Of a DNA stretch of 64,000 nt, positions 49,681 to 59,656 are shown in pieces (within the stretch, counting starts at the first letter, position 1; each line of letters starts with the position of its first letter). This DNA comes from Verrucomicrobiota bacterium (GTDB taxonomy: Bacteria > Verrucomicrobiota > Verrucomicrobiia > Opitutales > Opitutaceae). Position numbers and translations under genes: made by a program. The stretch covers positions 124,001 to 188,000 of the forward strand of contig JACTNC010000053.1 of the NCBI GenBank assembly GCA_014584295.1, in the 5' to 3' direction. The notes under the pieces were generated by a model. It worked only from the letters and a program-made list of their open reading frames with translations, did not search any database and was not told the origin of the DNA.

Positions 49681-50030
49681 CACGGCTGTTCGTCTACGGA
49701 ACGCTCAAACGTGGGTGCCGCTCTCACCCGTTGATCGCGAACCAGGTCTATATCGGGGAAACACGAACTGTTCCTGGCTTCCGCCTCTTTCACCTCGGGC
49801 AGTATCCCGGCATGGTACGCTCTCCAGACTCTTCGTCATCCGTGAGCGGCGAACTCTATCTCATCGACGGCGCCTGCCTTCAGGCACTCGATGCATTCGA
49901 GGGCATCCCCGAAGGGCTCTACTCAAGGGAATGGATCGAACTGGCCCCCCCGTCCGAGGCAGCATTTGCATACCTGTACCTGCTGACCACCGAGGGCAGG
50001 CAGCCACTCGATGGCACTTGGACGGAATAA
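49677..50030 (+). CDS. gamma-glutamylcyclotransferase (AIG2)-like protein
   Basis: A 117-residue protein starting MTRLFVYGTLKRG, the substrate-binding YGTL motif of the GGCT/AIG2 fold; the candidate catalytic glutamate is in ALDAFEGIPEGLYSR. Family members cleave gamma-glutamyl amines or remove similar adducts. It overlaps the PP2C gene stop (ATGA), so is co-translated with it. Whether it takes part in the same pathway is unclear. Confidence 0.9.
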   Translation: MTRLFVYGTLKRGCRSHPLIANQVYIGETRTVPGFRLFHLGQYPGMVRSPDSSSSVSGELYLIDGACLQALDAFEGIPEGLYSREWIELAPPSEAAFAYLYLLTTEGRQPLDGTWTE

Positions 50031-50076
50031 GCGCGGCAACTTGAAGTTGCATTCACATCCGCGTTCCAACGTCGCT

Positions 50077-51773
50077 TCACTTCGCTCCGGAATCGTCATG
50101 CGCACGCGCATTCAACGCCGAACGTGGCACGCGCGTGACCTTGGTGAATCTTGCGCGAAAAAGTGTCTCCATGGTTTCACGAACTTCTGCCGGCAGGCGC
50201 GCAACGAGCGCATCCAATGATGGCAGAGGCTTCCCGTCAGTGATTTCATCCTCAATCGAGGATCCATCCGAATGGGACCGCTGTATTTCCGGGTCCGACG
50301 CACTGCCCGAACTCTCGTCCGCAAAGATGACGTCGAGCGGTGGTTCATCTCCATCGAAGGGCGCGGCCGTCGCCACATCCTTCCCGGAATCATCCGCCTC
50401 CATCTTCGGAACAACGCCCCCCGTTTCCGCGCTCCCCTGAGTCGGAAGCGAATCCGTTCGCAACGCGTTCACCATTCCCCGTTCATCGGTGGTGCGCGCC
50501 CCCCCTGCGCGCCGCTGCGAAAGCGCTTCCTCTTCGGCAGAAAAAATCCTCTCAACGATCCGGTCCAGCCGCGTCAGGGCTTTTTTTTTGAGCCGTATTC
50601 AGTTTCTCCGGAAGACTCCTCGGCAAGTGCAGTCAACTCCTTGATCAGGCTATCGATTGCCCGAGCACGGCTCGCCTCCACCGCCTTGAGGAGCGTGATC
50701 TCAAAATTGATGCGCTCCGCCAGCCCCAGCTTCACACTGCTCTCGCCTTCCCTAAGGGCGTCGAGAAGCCGGGTGATCTGCTCCGTGGTCAGCGCAACCC
50801 CTCCCAGGGTGGTCGATTTTCCGCCCTTGGAAATGGCATCCAGCAGCGCGTCGCGAACCAGAGCCTGCAAATCGCCCAGCAGTCTCACGAGGTCACGCCC
50901 ATCCCGATCGCAGGCATCAACAATTTCGACTATCCGGGCATGATTGCCTGCGGCGAGTGCCTGGGCCAGCCCGGCAACCGTCTCCGCAGAAACAAGCCCG
51001 TAGACCTCCAGAACATCGTTCTCGGAAATCTCCGCTCCGCAGAAGGAGATCATCTGGTCGAGGATGGACTGCGCATCCCGCATGCCGCCCTCTGCCATTC
51101 TGGCGATACAGGATAGGGCCGCATCTGCCACCTTCACCTTCTCCTCCGCAGCAATCTTCTTCAACCGGGCCACGATCAGATCGCCCGGGATGGGCTTCAG
51201 ATCAAAGCGCTGGCAGCGCGACAGGATTGTCGGCAGCACTTTCTGAACATCCGTGGTGGCAAAGATGAACTTCACATGGGGCGGCGGCTCCTCAAGCGTC
51301 TTCAGGAGCGCATTGAACGCCTGGTTGGAGAGCATGTGCACCTCATCAATGATGTAGATCTTGAATTTGCCCTGGGCAGGAGCGTAGCGCACGTCATCCC
51401 GCAAATCCCGGATCTGGTCGACCGAGTTGTTGGACGCTCCATCCACTTCGATCACATCCATGGAGGTGCCGTCTGCGATGGACTTTACAACGGGGTCATC
51501 TGGATCGAAATCCGCGCGGGGCCCACCCGGACAATTCAGTGCCTTGGCAAAAATCCTCGCCGTGGAGGTCTTTCCGGTGCCCCTCGGTCCGACCAGCAGG
51601 TAGGCATGTGCGATCCGGCCTTTCTCGATGGCGTTCCTCAGCGTGCGAACGACATGATCCTGCCCGACAACATCGTCGAATGTCTGCGGGCGCCACTTGC
51701 GGGCAATGACCTGATAGGCTGAAGACACAGAAGCTAGTCCACGCACGACAGCGACGCGCGCAACCGAAAACAC
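50077..51773 (-). CDS. dnaX: DNA polymerase III tau subunit (by -1 frameshift)
   Basis: Predicted full-length tau of 565 residues: 398 codons from GTG 51773 in the zero frame to the AAG ending at 50580, then a -1 shift on a run of nine A, then 167 codons to the stop at 50077. The tail begins [20 protein letters not shown], is acidic and helical, and ends HDDSGAK; tail domains bind the helicase and polymerase alpha in other species. The two frames join exactly in the -1 sense. I infer the shift from sequence; transcriptional slippage (as in Thermus) or ribosomal shift (as in E. coli) are both possible. It is the terminal gene on its strand. Confidence 0.75.
50574..51773 (-). CDS. dnaX: DNA polymerase III gamma subunit (zero-frame product of dnaX)
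   Basis: A 399-residue AAA+ clamp-loader ATPase. Walker A is GPRGTGKT at residues 62-69; Walker B/sensor regions are [10 protein letters not shown] and [22 protein letters not shown]. In the usual four-cysteine zinc module only C81 remains ([14 protein letters not shown]), the others being replaced. The zero frame ends two codons after the A run (KKKP then TGA at 50574). The GTG start at 51773 follows GAGGTGA; a GTG at 51728 just before [16 protein letters not shown] is an alternative, since the family normally starts about there. Confidence 0.95.
   Translation of the reverse strand: MFSVARVAVVRGLASVSSAYQVIARKWRPQTFDDVVGQDHVVRTLRNAIEKGRIAHAYLLVGPRGTGKTSTARIFAKALNCPGGPRADFDPDDPVVKSIADGTSMDVIEVDGASNNSVDQIRDLRDDVRYAPAQGKFKIYIIDEVHMLSNQAFNALLKTLEEPPPHVKFIFATTDVQKVLPTILSRCQRFDLKPIPGDLIVARLKKIAAEEKVKVADAALSCIARMAEGGMRDAQSILDQMISFCGAEISENDVLEVYGLVSAETVAGLAQALAAGNHARIVEIVDACDRDGRDLVRLLGDLQALVRDALLDAISKGGKSTTLGGVALTTEQITRLLDALREGESSVKLGLAERINFEITLLKAVEASRARAIDSLIKELTALAEESSGETEYGSKKKP
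50580..50589 (-). promoter_or_regulatory. dnaX slippery run (A9G)
   Basis: On the minus strand the codons TCA AAA AAA AAG contain nine consecutive A, including the classical A-AAA-AAG heptamer. A GGAG at 50606-50609 lies 16 bases upstream and could act as a stimulatory Shine-Dalgarno element. I see no strong stem-loop downstream. Confidence 0.75.
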
Positions 51774-51826
51774 TCACCTCGATCGGGAACGTGCGACGGC
51801 GTATGTTGATAGGCAGTCATCTGGAA

Positions 51827-54346
<2,520 letters not shown>

Positions 54347-54462
54347 GGTGAAAAAGTGCGAGATGTGACTTGAATAGGCGATTGTCAGACTGAATGAGCC
54401 GGATGGCAGTGCAAGCTGCGTCCGCAGATGTCACTCAGCGAATTACTGCACTCCGTAAGCGT

Positions 54463-56307
54463 CTATTTCTGAAACCGTCGGGCAAGCTCACCATGATTGA
54501 GCTCGATGTAGGTCGGTTTACCGGCAGGACTGGTCAACGGCGTTCGTGTGGCAAACAGTTGGCCAAGAAGGGATGTCATCTCATTCTCCGCTTGCACCTG
54601 CGGCAGGCGAATCGCCTTCGAGACTGCGAGCCTCGCAAGTTCATCGCGGGCAAGGTCGAGTTCCTTGGTATGAAGGCGTCCTTCTCGAAGCAAGCCGATG
54701 AGATCGCGGAGAAATGTCTCCGCATCACCCGGTTCCATCCATCCCGGTAGTCCCTCAATCCGAAAAAAATTTCTCCCAAATTCAACAATTTCGAAACCGT
54801 GCTGGTTCAGAAACTCCAAACTGTCAACCAGCAGCGCCGAGGAAACCGCATCAAGTTCAACGGGCACGGCGAGGAGCAAGCGCTGGCTGGGAACCTGGCC
54901 CGAGTGAAATTGGGCCTGCAATCGCTCGAACCAGATCCTCTCATGTGATGCCCGCCGATCGAGGAGCACGAGACCCGCAGCCGTCTCGAACAAGGCATAG
55001 GCACCGTGCGCCAATCCCACATACCGCCAGGCGGGTACGGTAGGCTTGGATCCGGACGCGTCGCTGGAGATCGCGCTGGCTTCACGCACAGGCGGACCCG
55101 GCATCTGCCTTGACGAGGATACAAGGGCCGGCGACTGGGTCGGGGTCGTATTCGCAAGTTGAGCTGAAACGGGAACAATCCGCGAGGGAGGGTGAACCGA
55201 TCCATCTCCCGGTTGCCCCGGGAGTCTCGCAGTACCGACCGCTGCCGAGGTGTGAGTCTGGACGATTGGAAGTGGCAAGGCAGCAATCATCGCAGGCAGG
55301 TCTGCCAACGGCTGCCCTCCCAGTTCTCGCAGCCGCCGCAGCACACTCCTGATCATAAATCCGCGAACTGCCGTCTCACCTCGAAACCGGATCTCTCGCT
55401 TCGCAGGATGCACGTTCACATCCACGGCAGCGGGATCGACGTCCAGGAAAACAAAAGCCAGCGGGTAACGGCCCTTTGGAAGAGACTCCTGGTAGCTTTC
55501 AATCAACGAATAGTTCAGCGTCTTGCTGTCAACGGGTCTCTGGTTGACGAACGTTATCATCTCGTGACGCGTCGCCCGGCCAATACCGGGCCTGCCAATG
55601 AGACCCTGAAGGCGAAGTCCCCCCTCCTGCGCATCGATCGGCACAAGCGACTCGGCAATCTGTTTACCGAAGATCTCAGCGACCCGTTCCGACAGGCCCG
55701 TGCATTCCGGTGAACGAAAGATCGTGCGCCCGTCCTCCACCAGGACAAAGGCCACATCGGGGCGTGCCAAGGCATACAGCCGTACGCATTGCACAATGTG
55801 CGCTGCCTCGGTCTGGTCGCTCTTCAGGAATTTTCTTCTCGCAGGCACCGAATTGAAAAGCTGAGCCACTTCAATCCGGGTGCCGATCGGCCTTCCACAA
55901 TCGCGGACGTGGACAAACCTGCCGCCATTGACGATCACTTCGGTGCCGATGTCATCGCCCTTCGCACGTGTCTGAAGGGTGAAACGGGAAACACTCGCAA
56001 TCGAGGGAAGCGCCTCGCCGCGAAACCCATAGCTCGCCAGGTGATCCAGGTCATTTGCTTCCTTGATCTTGCTCGTTGCGTGTCGCTCCAGCGCGAGCAT
56101 GGCGTCATCGCGATCCATGCCGGTGCCGTTGTCCTCAACGCACATCAACGCCCGTCCGCCAGTCCGGAACTCCACCTCCACCCTGGTGGCCCCCGCATCC
56201 AGCGCGTTCTCCACCAGCTCTTTGACCACGGCGGCCGGACGCTCGATCACCTCGCCAGCGGCGATCTGATTGGCTACGCGATCAGGAAGGATACGAACTT
56301 TGGCCAT
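54463..56307 (-). CDS. mutL: DNA mismatch repair protein MutL
   Basis: A 614-residue GHKL ATPase. N-terminal motifs ENALDAGATRVEVE, DNGTGMDRDDAMLALERHATSKI (split) and GFRGEALPSIASV are intact. A long variable linker precedes the C-terminal dimerisation domain. The endonuclease motifs are eroded there: the DQHAxHExxxxE site is D450-R-R-A-S-H-E456, the ACxxA site is A561-V-S-K-A, and CPHGRP is S593-P-A-G-K-P. This suggests a nuclease-dead MutL like E. coli's, needing another nuclease. It is upstream of glgP, on the same strand. Confidence 0.95.
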   Translation of the reverse strand: MAKVRILPDRVANQIAAGEVIERPAAVVKELVENALDAGATRVEVEFRTGGRALMCVEDNGTGMDRDDAMLALERHATSKIKEANDLDHLASYGFRGEALPSIASVSRFTLQTRAKGDDIGTEVIVNGGRFVHVRDCGRPIGTRIEVAQLFNSVPARRKFLKSDQTEAAHIVQCVRLYALARPDVAFVLVEDGRTIFRSPECTGLSERVAEIFGKQIAESLVPIDAQEGGLRLQGLIGRPGIGRATRHEMITFVNQRPVDSKTLNYSLIESYQESLPKGRYPLAFVFLDVDPAAVDVNVHPAKREIRFRGETAVRGFMIRSVLRRLRELGGQPLADLPAMIAALPLPIVQTHTSAAVGTARLPGQPGDGSVHPPSRIVPVSAQLANTTPTQSPALVSSSRQMPGPPVREASAISSDASGSKPTVPAWRYVGLAHGAYALFETAAGLVLLDRRASHERIWFERLQAQFHSGQVPSQRLLLAVPVELDAVSSALLVDSLEFLNQHGFEIVEFGRNFFRIEGLPGWMEPGDAETFLRDLIGLLREGRLHTKELDLARDELARLAVSKAIRLPQVQAENEMTSLLGQLFATRTPLTSPAGKPTYIELNHGELARRFQK

Positions 56308-56433
56308 CTTGGAGGCTCGATAGGATCAGGCAGGAAGGCCTGGGTTAAAAGCGAAATTCGTCTTGAGGAAAATCCTCATCCTCGAACGGAATTCCCCACA
56401 CCCGACTTGTAACTCCCAGCGCGGCTTTTCGCG

Positions 56434-57837
56434 CTAGGGCGTCAGTATACGCTTCCACCGCGCGAGCTGCTTTTTCACCTGGCCCGGACCGGGCATGCCC
56501 GTTCCCTTTCGCATCGCCATGGCCCGCTTCAAATCGAATACCTGAGCCCAATCGTTTCCAAATTTCGGGTGAACTTCACGCACGGATTCGGTCGAAAGCT
56601 GATCGAGGCGGATATTGTTTTCTTCCGCCAGTTTGACCACCGCGCCGACCGCATGATGCGCCTCCCTGAAGGGAACTCCCTGCATCACCAGATAATCCGC
56701 GAGATCTGTCGCGAGAAGCAACGGATCCCGCACCGCCTCTTCGCAGCGATGCCTGTTCACCTGCGTTCCTCCAAGCGTGCCTGCCAGCACGTCCGCACAA
56801 ATCGCCATCTGGTCAAAGCTGTCGAAGACAGGAGGTTTGTCCTCCTGAAGGTCGCGATTGTAGGTCAGTGGCAATCCCTTCGCGAGTGTGAGCAGCGTAT
56901 GAAGGTTGCCTTGAAGGCGCGCAGACTTTCCGCGAAGCAGTTCGCATGAATCGGGATTCTTCTTCTGCGGCATGAGCGATGACCCCGTGCAGAAGGCATC
57001 AGGCAGCTCAATGAATTTGAACTCCACGCTCGACCACAAGATCAGGTCTTCGGCGATCCGCGAGAAATGAACCCCCGCTGTGGCGCACGCGGTGGCAAAG
57101 GCGATAAACACATCCCGATCTGCCACCGTATCCATCGAGTTCTGCGTCACCCGAGCCCGACCCTTTTCATCGACGAACCCCAGCGCGCGGGCGGTGAATT
57201 CGCGGTCGATCGGAAGGGTCGTGCCCGCAATGGCACCCGATCCCAGGGGACACCAGTTTGCCTGATCGTGCACCGCTTCGAACCGATGAACATCACGATC
57301 AAGCATCTCCATCCATGCCAGAAGATGATGGGCAAGCGGCACGGGCTGGGCACGCTGCAGGTGCGTGTATCCCGGGATCAGAACTTCGCCTTCCCTCTCC
57401 GCCAGCGCGAGCAAAGCCCGCTGGGTACCACGTAGCTTGTCAGAGAGGATCCCGCAGGCGTGCTTGAACCAAAGACGCATGTCGGTCGCCACCTGGTCAT
57501 TGCGACTGCGTGCGGTGTGAAGCTTTGCTGCGGCAGCCACCCGCCGGGTGAGCGCCTGCTCAATGTTCATGTGAACATCCTCAAGCTGCATGCTCCACGT
57601 GAATCGTCCGTCTGCGATTTCCTTCTCGATTTCAGAGAGTCCCCGATGAATCGCATCGCGCTCCGCTTCCGTGATCAGCCCGACATGGGCCAGCATGGCG
57701 GAGTGAGCCTTGCTTCCCGCGATGTCAAAAGGAGCGAGACGGGCGTCAAATGAGACGCTTTCGCTGAAACGGAGCATCAACTCCGCCGGTGCTGACGAAA
57801 ACCTACCGCCCCAGGTCGCCTGAGATTGCTTGGCCAT
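56434..57837 (-). CDS. argH: argininosuccinate lyase
   Basis: A 467-residue fumarase/aspartase-superfamily enzyme yielding arginine and fumarate. The signature [20 protein letters not shown] carries the catalytic serine; [16 protein letters not shown] and the [13 protein letters not shown] segments hold active-site residues. It ends [17 protein letters not shown] 57837 starts [20 protein letters not shown], standard for the family. A small GC hairpin (AGCGCG / CGCGCT) overlaps its stop codon. Single gene. Confidence 0.97.
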   Translation of the reverse strand: MAKQSQATWGGRFSSAPAELMLRFSESVSFDARLAPFDIAGSKAHSAMLAHVGLITEAERDAIHRGLSEIEKEIADGRFTWSMQLEDVHMNIEQALTRRVAAAAKLHTARSRNDQVATDMRLWFKHACGILSDKLRGTQRALLALAEREGEVLIPGYTHLQRAQPVPLAHHLLAWMEMLDRDVHRFEAVHDQANWCPLGSGAIAGTTLPIDREFTARALGFVDEKGRARVTQNSMDTVADRDVFIAFATACATAGVHFSRIAEDLILWSSVEFKFIELPDAFCTGSSLMPQKKNPDSCELLRGKSARLQGNLHTLLTLAKGLPLTYNRDLQEDKPPVFDSFDQMAICADVLAGTLGGTQVNRHRCEEAVRDPLLLATDLADYLVMQGVPFREAHHAVGAVVKLAEENNIRLDQLSTESVREVHPKFGNDWAQVFDLKRAMAMRKGTGMPGPGQVKKQLARWKRILTP

Positions 57838-57947
57838 AAGCCGGAAAGCAGAAAATGGGAGCCTTCGCTTCGCAACGCGAAAGCGCGGATCTCAAGCCCA
57901 TGCAGATGACATTTGCGAAGCGCTGGCAGGCCCCACAGCCTGCTTTC

Positions 57948-58436
57948 ATGCTTTGCAAGCGCATAGTTCTCGTGTGGTTGGGTTGCACGCTGTCCCTCGG
58001 GCTGCCCATGCGTGTTGTCGGCTCGGAAGATGCCGCCTCGGTGCCCCCGGCTCCTGCCCCACCCGCCGATCCACGTGGCGTGACGGTCGAGCGGGCCCGT
58101 ACATCAATCTATATCGGGATTGTGACGCTTACGCTGCCACCCCTGATTCGCGACGGATTGTCGTTTCGGGGGGCCTATACCACCAAGGTTTTCCCCTATT
58201 TTTTCTACAACGAGCATGGCGACCTGAGCATTGATTTTTCCGAAGATGCCTTTGCCAGGCTTGCCGCAGGGGAAACTGTCCCTTTCACCGGCAGCGCCAA
58301 GAATACCAAGGGCGAGCCCCGTCGCATTGAAGGTCGAGCGGTCCCTTCCAATGCCCAACAAGGCAAGATCAAGGTCAGGGTCTTCGTCACTCCCAAGATC
58401 GAATTGATCTTCAACACCACCTACCATTTCCAGTAG
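57948..58436 (+). CDS. small secreted protein of unknown function
   Basis: A 162-residue protein with an N-terminal hydrophobic segment (LCKRIVLVWLGCTLSLGLPM) consistent with a signal peptide and cleavage near VVGSED. The mature part is beta-rich (SIYIGIVTLTLPPLI, RIEGRAVPSNAQQGKIKVRVF) with a proline-rich start (VPPAPAPPADP). I do not recognise the family. The frame is open to 57855; ATG 57948 is chosen because it starts directly at the signal peptide. It lies between argH, which is divergent, and a toxin-like gene, which is convergent. A real gene is likely but not certain. Confidence 0.55.
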   Translation: MLCKRIVLVWLGCTLSLGLPMRVVGSEDAASVPPAPAPPADPRGVTVERARTSIYIGIVTLTLPPLIRDGLSFRGAYTTKVFPYFFYNEHGDLSIDFSEDAFARLAAGETVPFTGSAKNTKGEPRRIEGRAVPSNAQQGKIKVRVFVTPKIELIFNTTYHFQ

Positions 58437-58466
58437 CCTGTGTACTCGGGCACTCCTTCGCCTCCC

Positions 58467-58883
58467 TTATAACAACCTCAGCTTGGCCTGCGACGGACTC
58501 AGGATGTGGACTCCGAACGCAGCGGCAGGCTGGAAGTCACGGGGATTGAGCGTCACCAGGATCTTGCTCTTCGTCGCAAGCGCGGCCGCGACAAAGGGCA
58601 AGACATCACGATCTGGCCAAACCGCGTCCGGCACGTCGCTCGGCTCAACGAAAATTCCTGAGCTGCGAAGTTTGAGGATCAAGCCTATCCTGTCCCCGGG
58701 AGTTATGATCTTGCCAAACTCCGGGCGCTCCAGGACTTCGGCGTATTCGGCCAGCACCGGACCTGTGTAGGCAAGGCATAGCTGATCGGCATAGAACGCG
58801 GAGACAAGGGCGCCAGCGGACTTTCGAGGTGAAGGCAACCCAGCGACAAAAACACTCGTGTCGAGGACGACCCCTTCAGCCAT
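58467..58883 (-). CDS. PIN-domain toxin-like protein
   Basis: A 138-residue PIN nuclease-like protein. D8 in VVLDTSVFVAGL, acidic residues in EYAEVLERPEF, DRDVLPFVAAALATKS and ILVTLNPRDF supply the usual metal site, as in VapC-type and PIN_3-type toxins. ATG 58883 overlaps the end of the upstream RHH gene by eight bases, so the pair is translated together, antitoxin first. The frame remains open to 58919 without extra similarity. Toxin function is inferred from family and arrangement. Confidence 0.8.
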   Translation of the reverse strand: MAEGVVLDTSVFVAGLPSPRKSAGALVSAFYADQLCLAYTGPVLAEYAEVLERPEFGKIITPGDRIGLILKLRSSGIFVEPSDVPDAVWPDRDVLPFVAAALATKSKILVTLNPRDFQPAAAFGVHILSPSQAKLRLL

Positions 58884-59166
58884 GGCGGGCGCGCCGGGTC
58901 GCTTTGACAAGCGCAGCAACCTGACCCTCCGTCAACCTGTCCCCACCCGTGTCCTTGGCACGTCGGCGAATGCGCTCCAGAGAAATCTGCCCCAAGGCAT
59001 CGATGGCCATGCGCTCCAATTCCCGACCCAAGCCGCCGGGTGACACGCCCGCCGCCGATTCCGCTGCGTCGCGAAGGAAACGTGAAACCGGAAGCCCACG
59101 CTTCCGCGCCGCCGCACGAATCCTGCGGGAGGAAGTGGCGGGCGCATGGAAAGAAAGCGTCGGCAT
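58876..59166 (-). CDS. ribbon-helix-helix antitoxin-like protein
   Basis: A 96-residue basic protein that begins with a short beta strand and helices (MPTLSFHAPATSSRRIRAAAR, LPVSRFLRDAAESA), the pattern of ribbon-helix-helix antitoxins. The C-terminal part is charged (RRRAKDTGGDRLTEGQVAALVKATRR). It overlaps the PIN gene by eight bases and stands upstream of it, the usual antitoxin-toxin order. Specific family not recognised. The minus strand upstream has TATAGA about 9 bases before the start, but no well-spaced -35. Confidence 0.7.
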   Translation of the reverse strand: MPTLSFHAPATSSRRIRAAARKRGLPVSRFLRDAAESAAGVSPGGLGRELERMAIDALGQISLERIRRRAKDTGGDRLTEGQVAALVKATRRARHG

Positions 59167-59206
59167 ATCTGTAGGTTTCTATAGATTTCGTGAGGCGTCA
59201 AGGCTC

Positions 59207-59344
59207 ACCCATTCCGACCACGAAAGCCTACGGGCTGTCGAAGCCATCAAGGCTCTATCCGCATCGGACCGCACAATCGTCGAAGCGATCGAGGCGGCGG
59301 CAAGGCAGCATGCTGCTTCTGTTGTGAGTTCTGTTGTGAGGTAA
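59207..59344 (+). pseudogene. 3' remnant of a probable tyrosine recombinase
   Basis: The plus strand encodes RLTHSDHESLRAVEAIKALS and a further helical tail ending SVVSSVVR before TAA at 59342-59344, and this ends 39 bases before the 3' end of tRNA-Arg. The THSD...LRAVEAI pattern resembles what follows the nucleophile tyrosine at the C-terminus of phage-type integrases; here the tyrosine position reads L and no catalytic domain lies upstream, which is occupied by the toxin-antitoxin pair on the other strand. I interpret it as the scar of a lost integrative element. The match is by pattern only. Confidence 0.45.
59317..59340. repeat. tandem duplication of a 12-mer
   Basis: TTCTGTTGTGAG occurs twice in direct tandem (59317-59328 and 59329-59340), in frame within the integrase-like tail. 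Confidence 0.8.
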
Positions 59345-59383
59345 CGCGGGCAATCGAGGTTTTACCTCTGAAGATTGGGAATA

Positions 59384-59460
<77 letters not shown>

Positions 59461-59471
59461 AAACGTTGACA

Positions 59472-59524
59472 ATCAATGACTTACGATCAATGACGTCTCT
59501 TGATGTCACGGTCGATGTCACGGT
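59472..59524. repeat. two short tandem repeats upstream of tRNA-Arg
   Basis: ATCAATGAC repeats with a 14-base period (59472-59480, 59486-59494), followed by GATGTCACGGT with a 12-base period (59502-59512, 59514-59524). They lie just upstream of tRNA-Arg on its strand, where a promoter should be; they may be repeated operator-like elements or recombination debris. Confidence 0.6.
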
Positions 59525-59656
59525 TGGAGGTATCCGTCAAGTTTGCAATAGGGGACCGCGGTTCCGATGCCAGCAATCAGCAACGGAGGTGTCTGCTCAT
59601 AATGCCCGCCGCAGCCCGGGCTCTCTCGCTCGAGGATGAACAGCGCGAATAGTTGC

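Noticed and set aside
56417-56436. Terminator for argH from the AGCGCG / CGCGCT hairpin
   Set aside because: It overlaps the stop codon and has no T tract, so not listed as a terminator.
56345-56551. Small 68-residue frame across the argH stop
   Set aside because: Mostly overlaps argH in another frame with no motif; the tail is acidic but probably chance.
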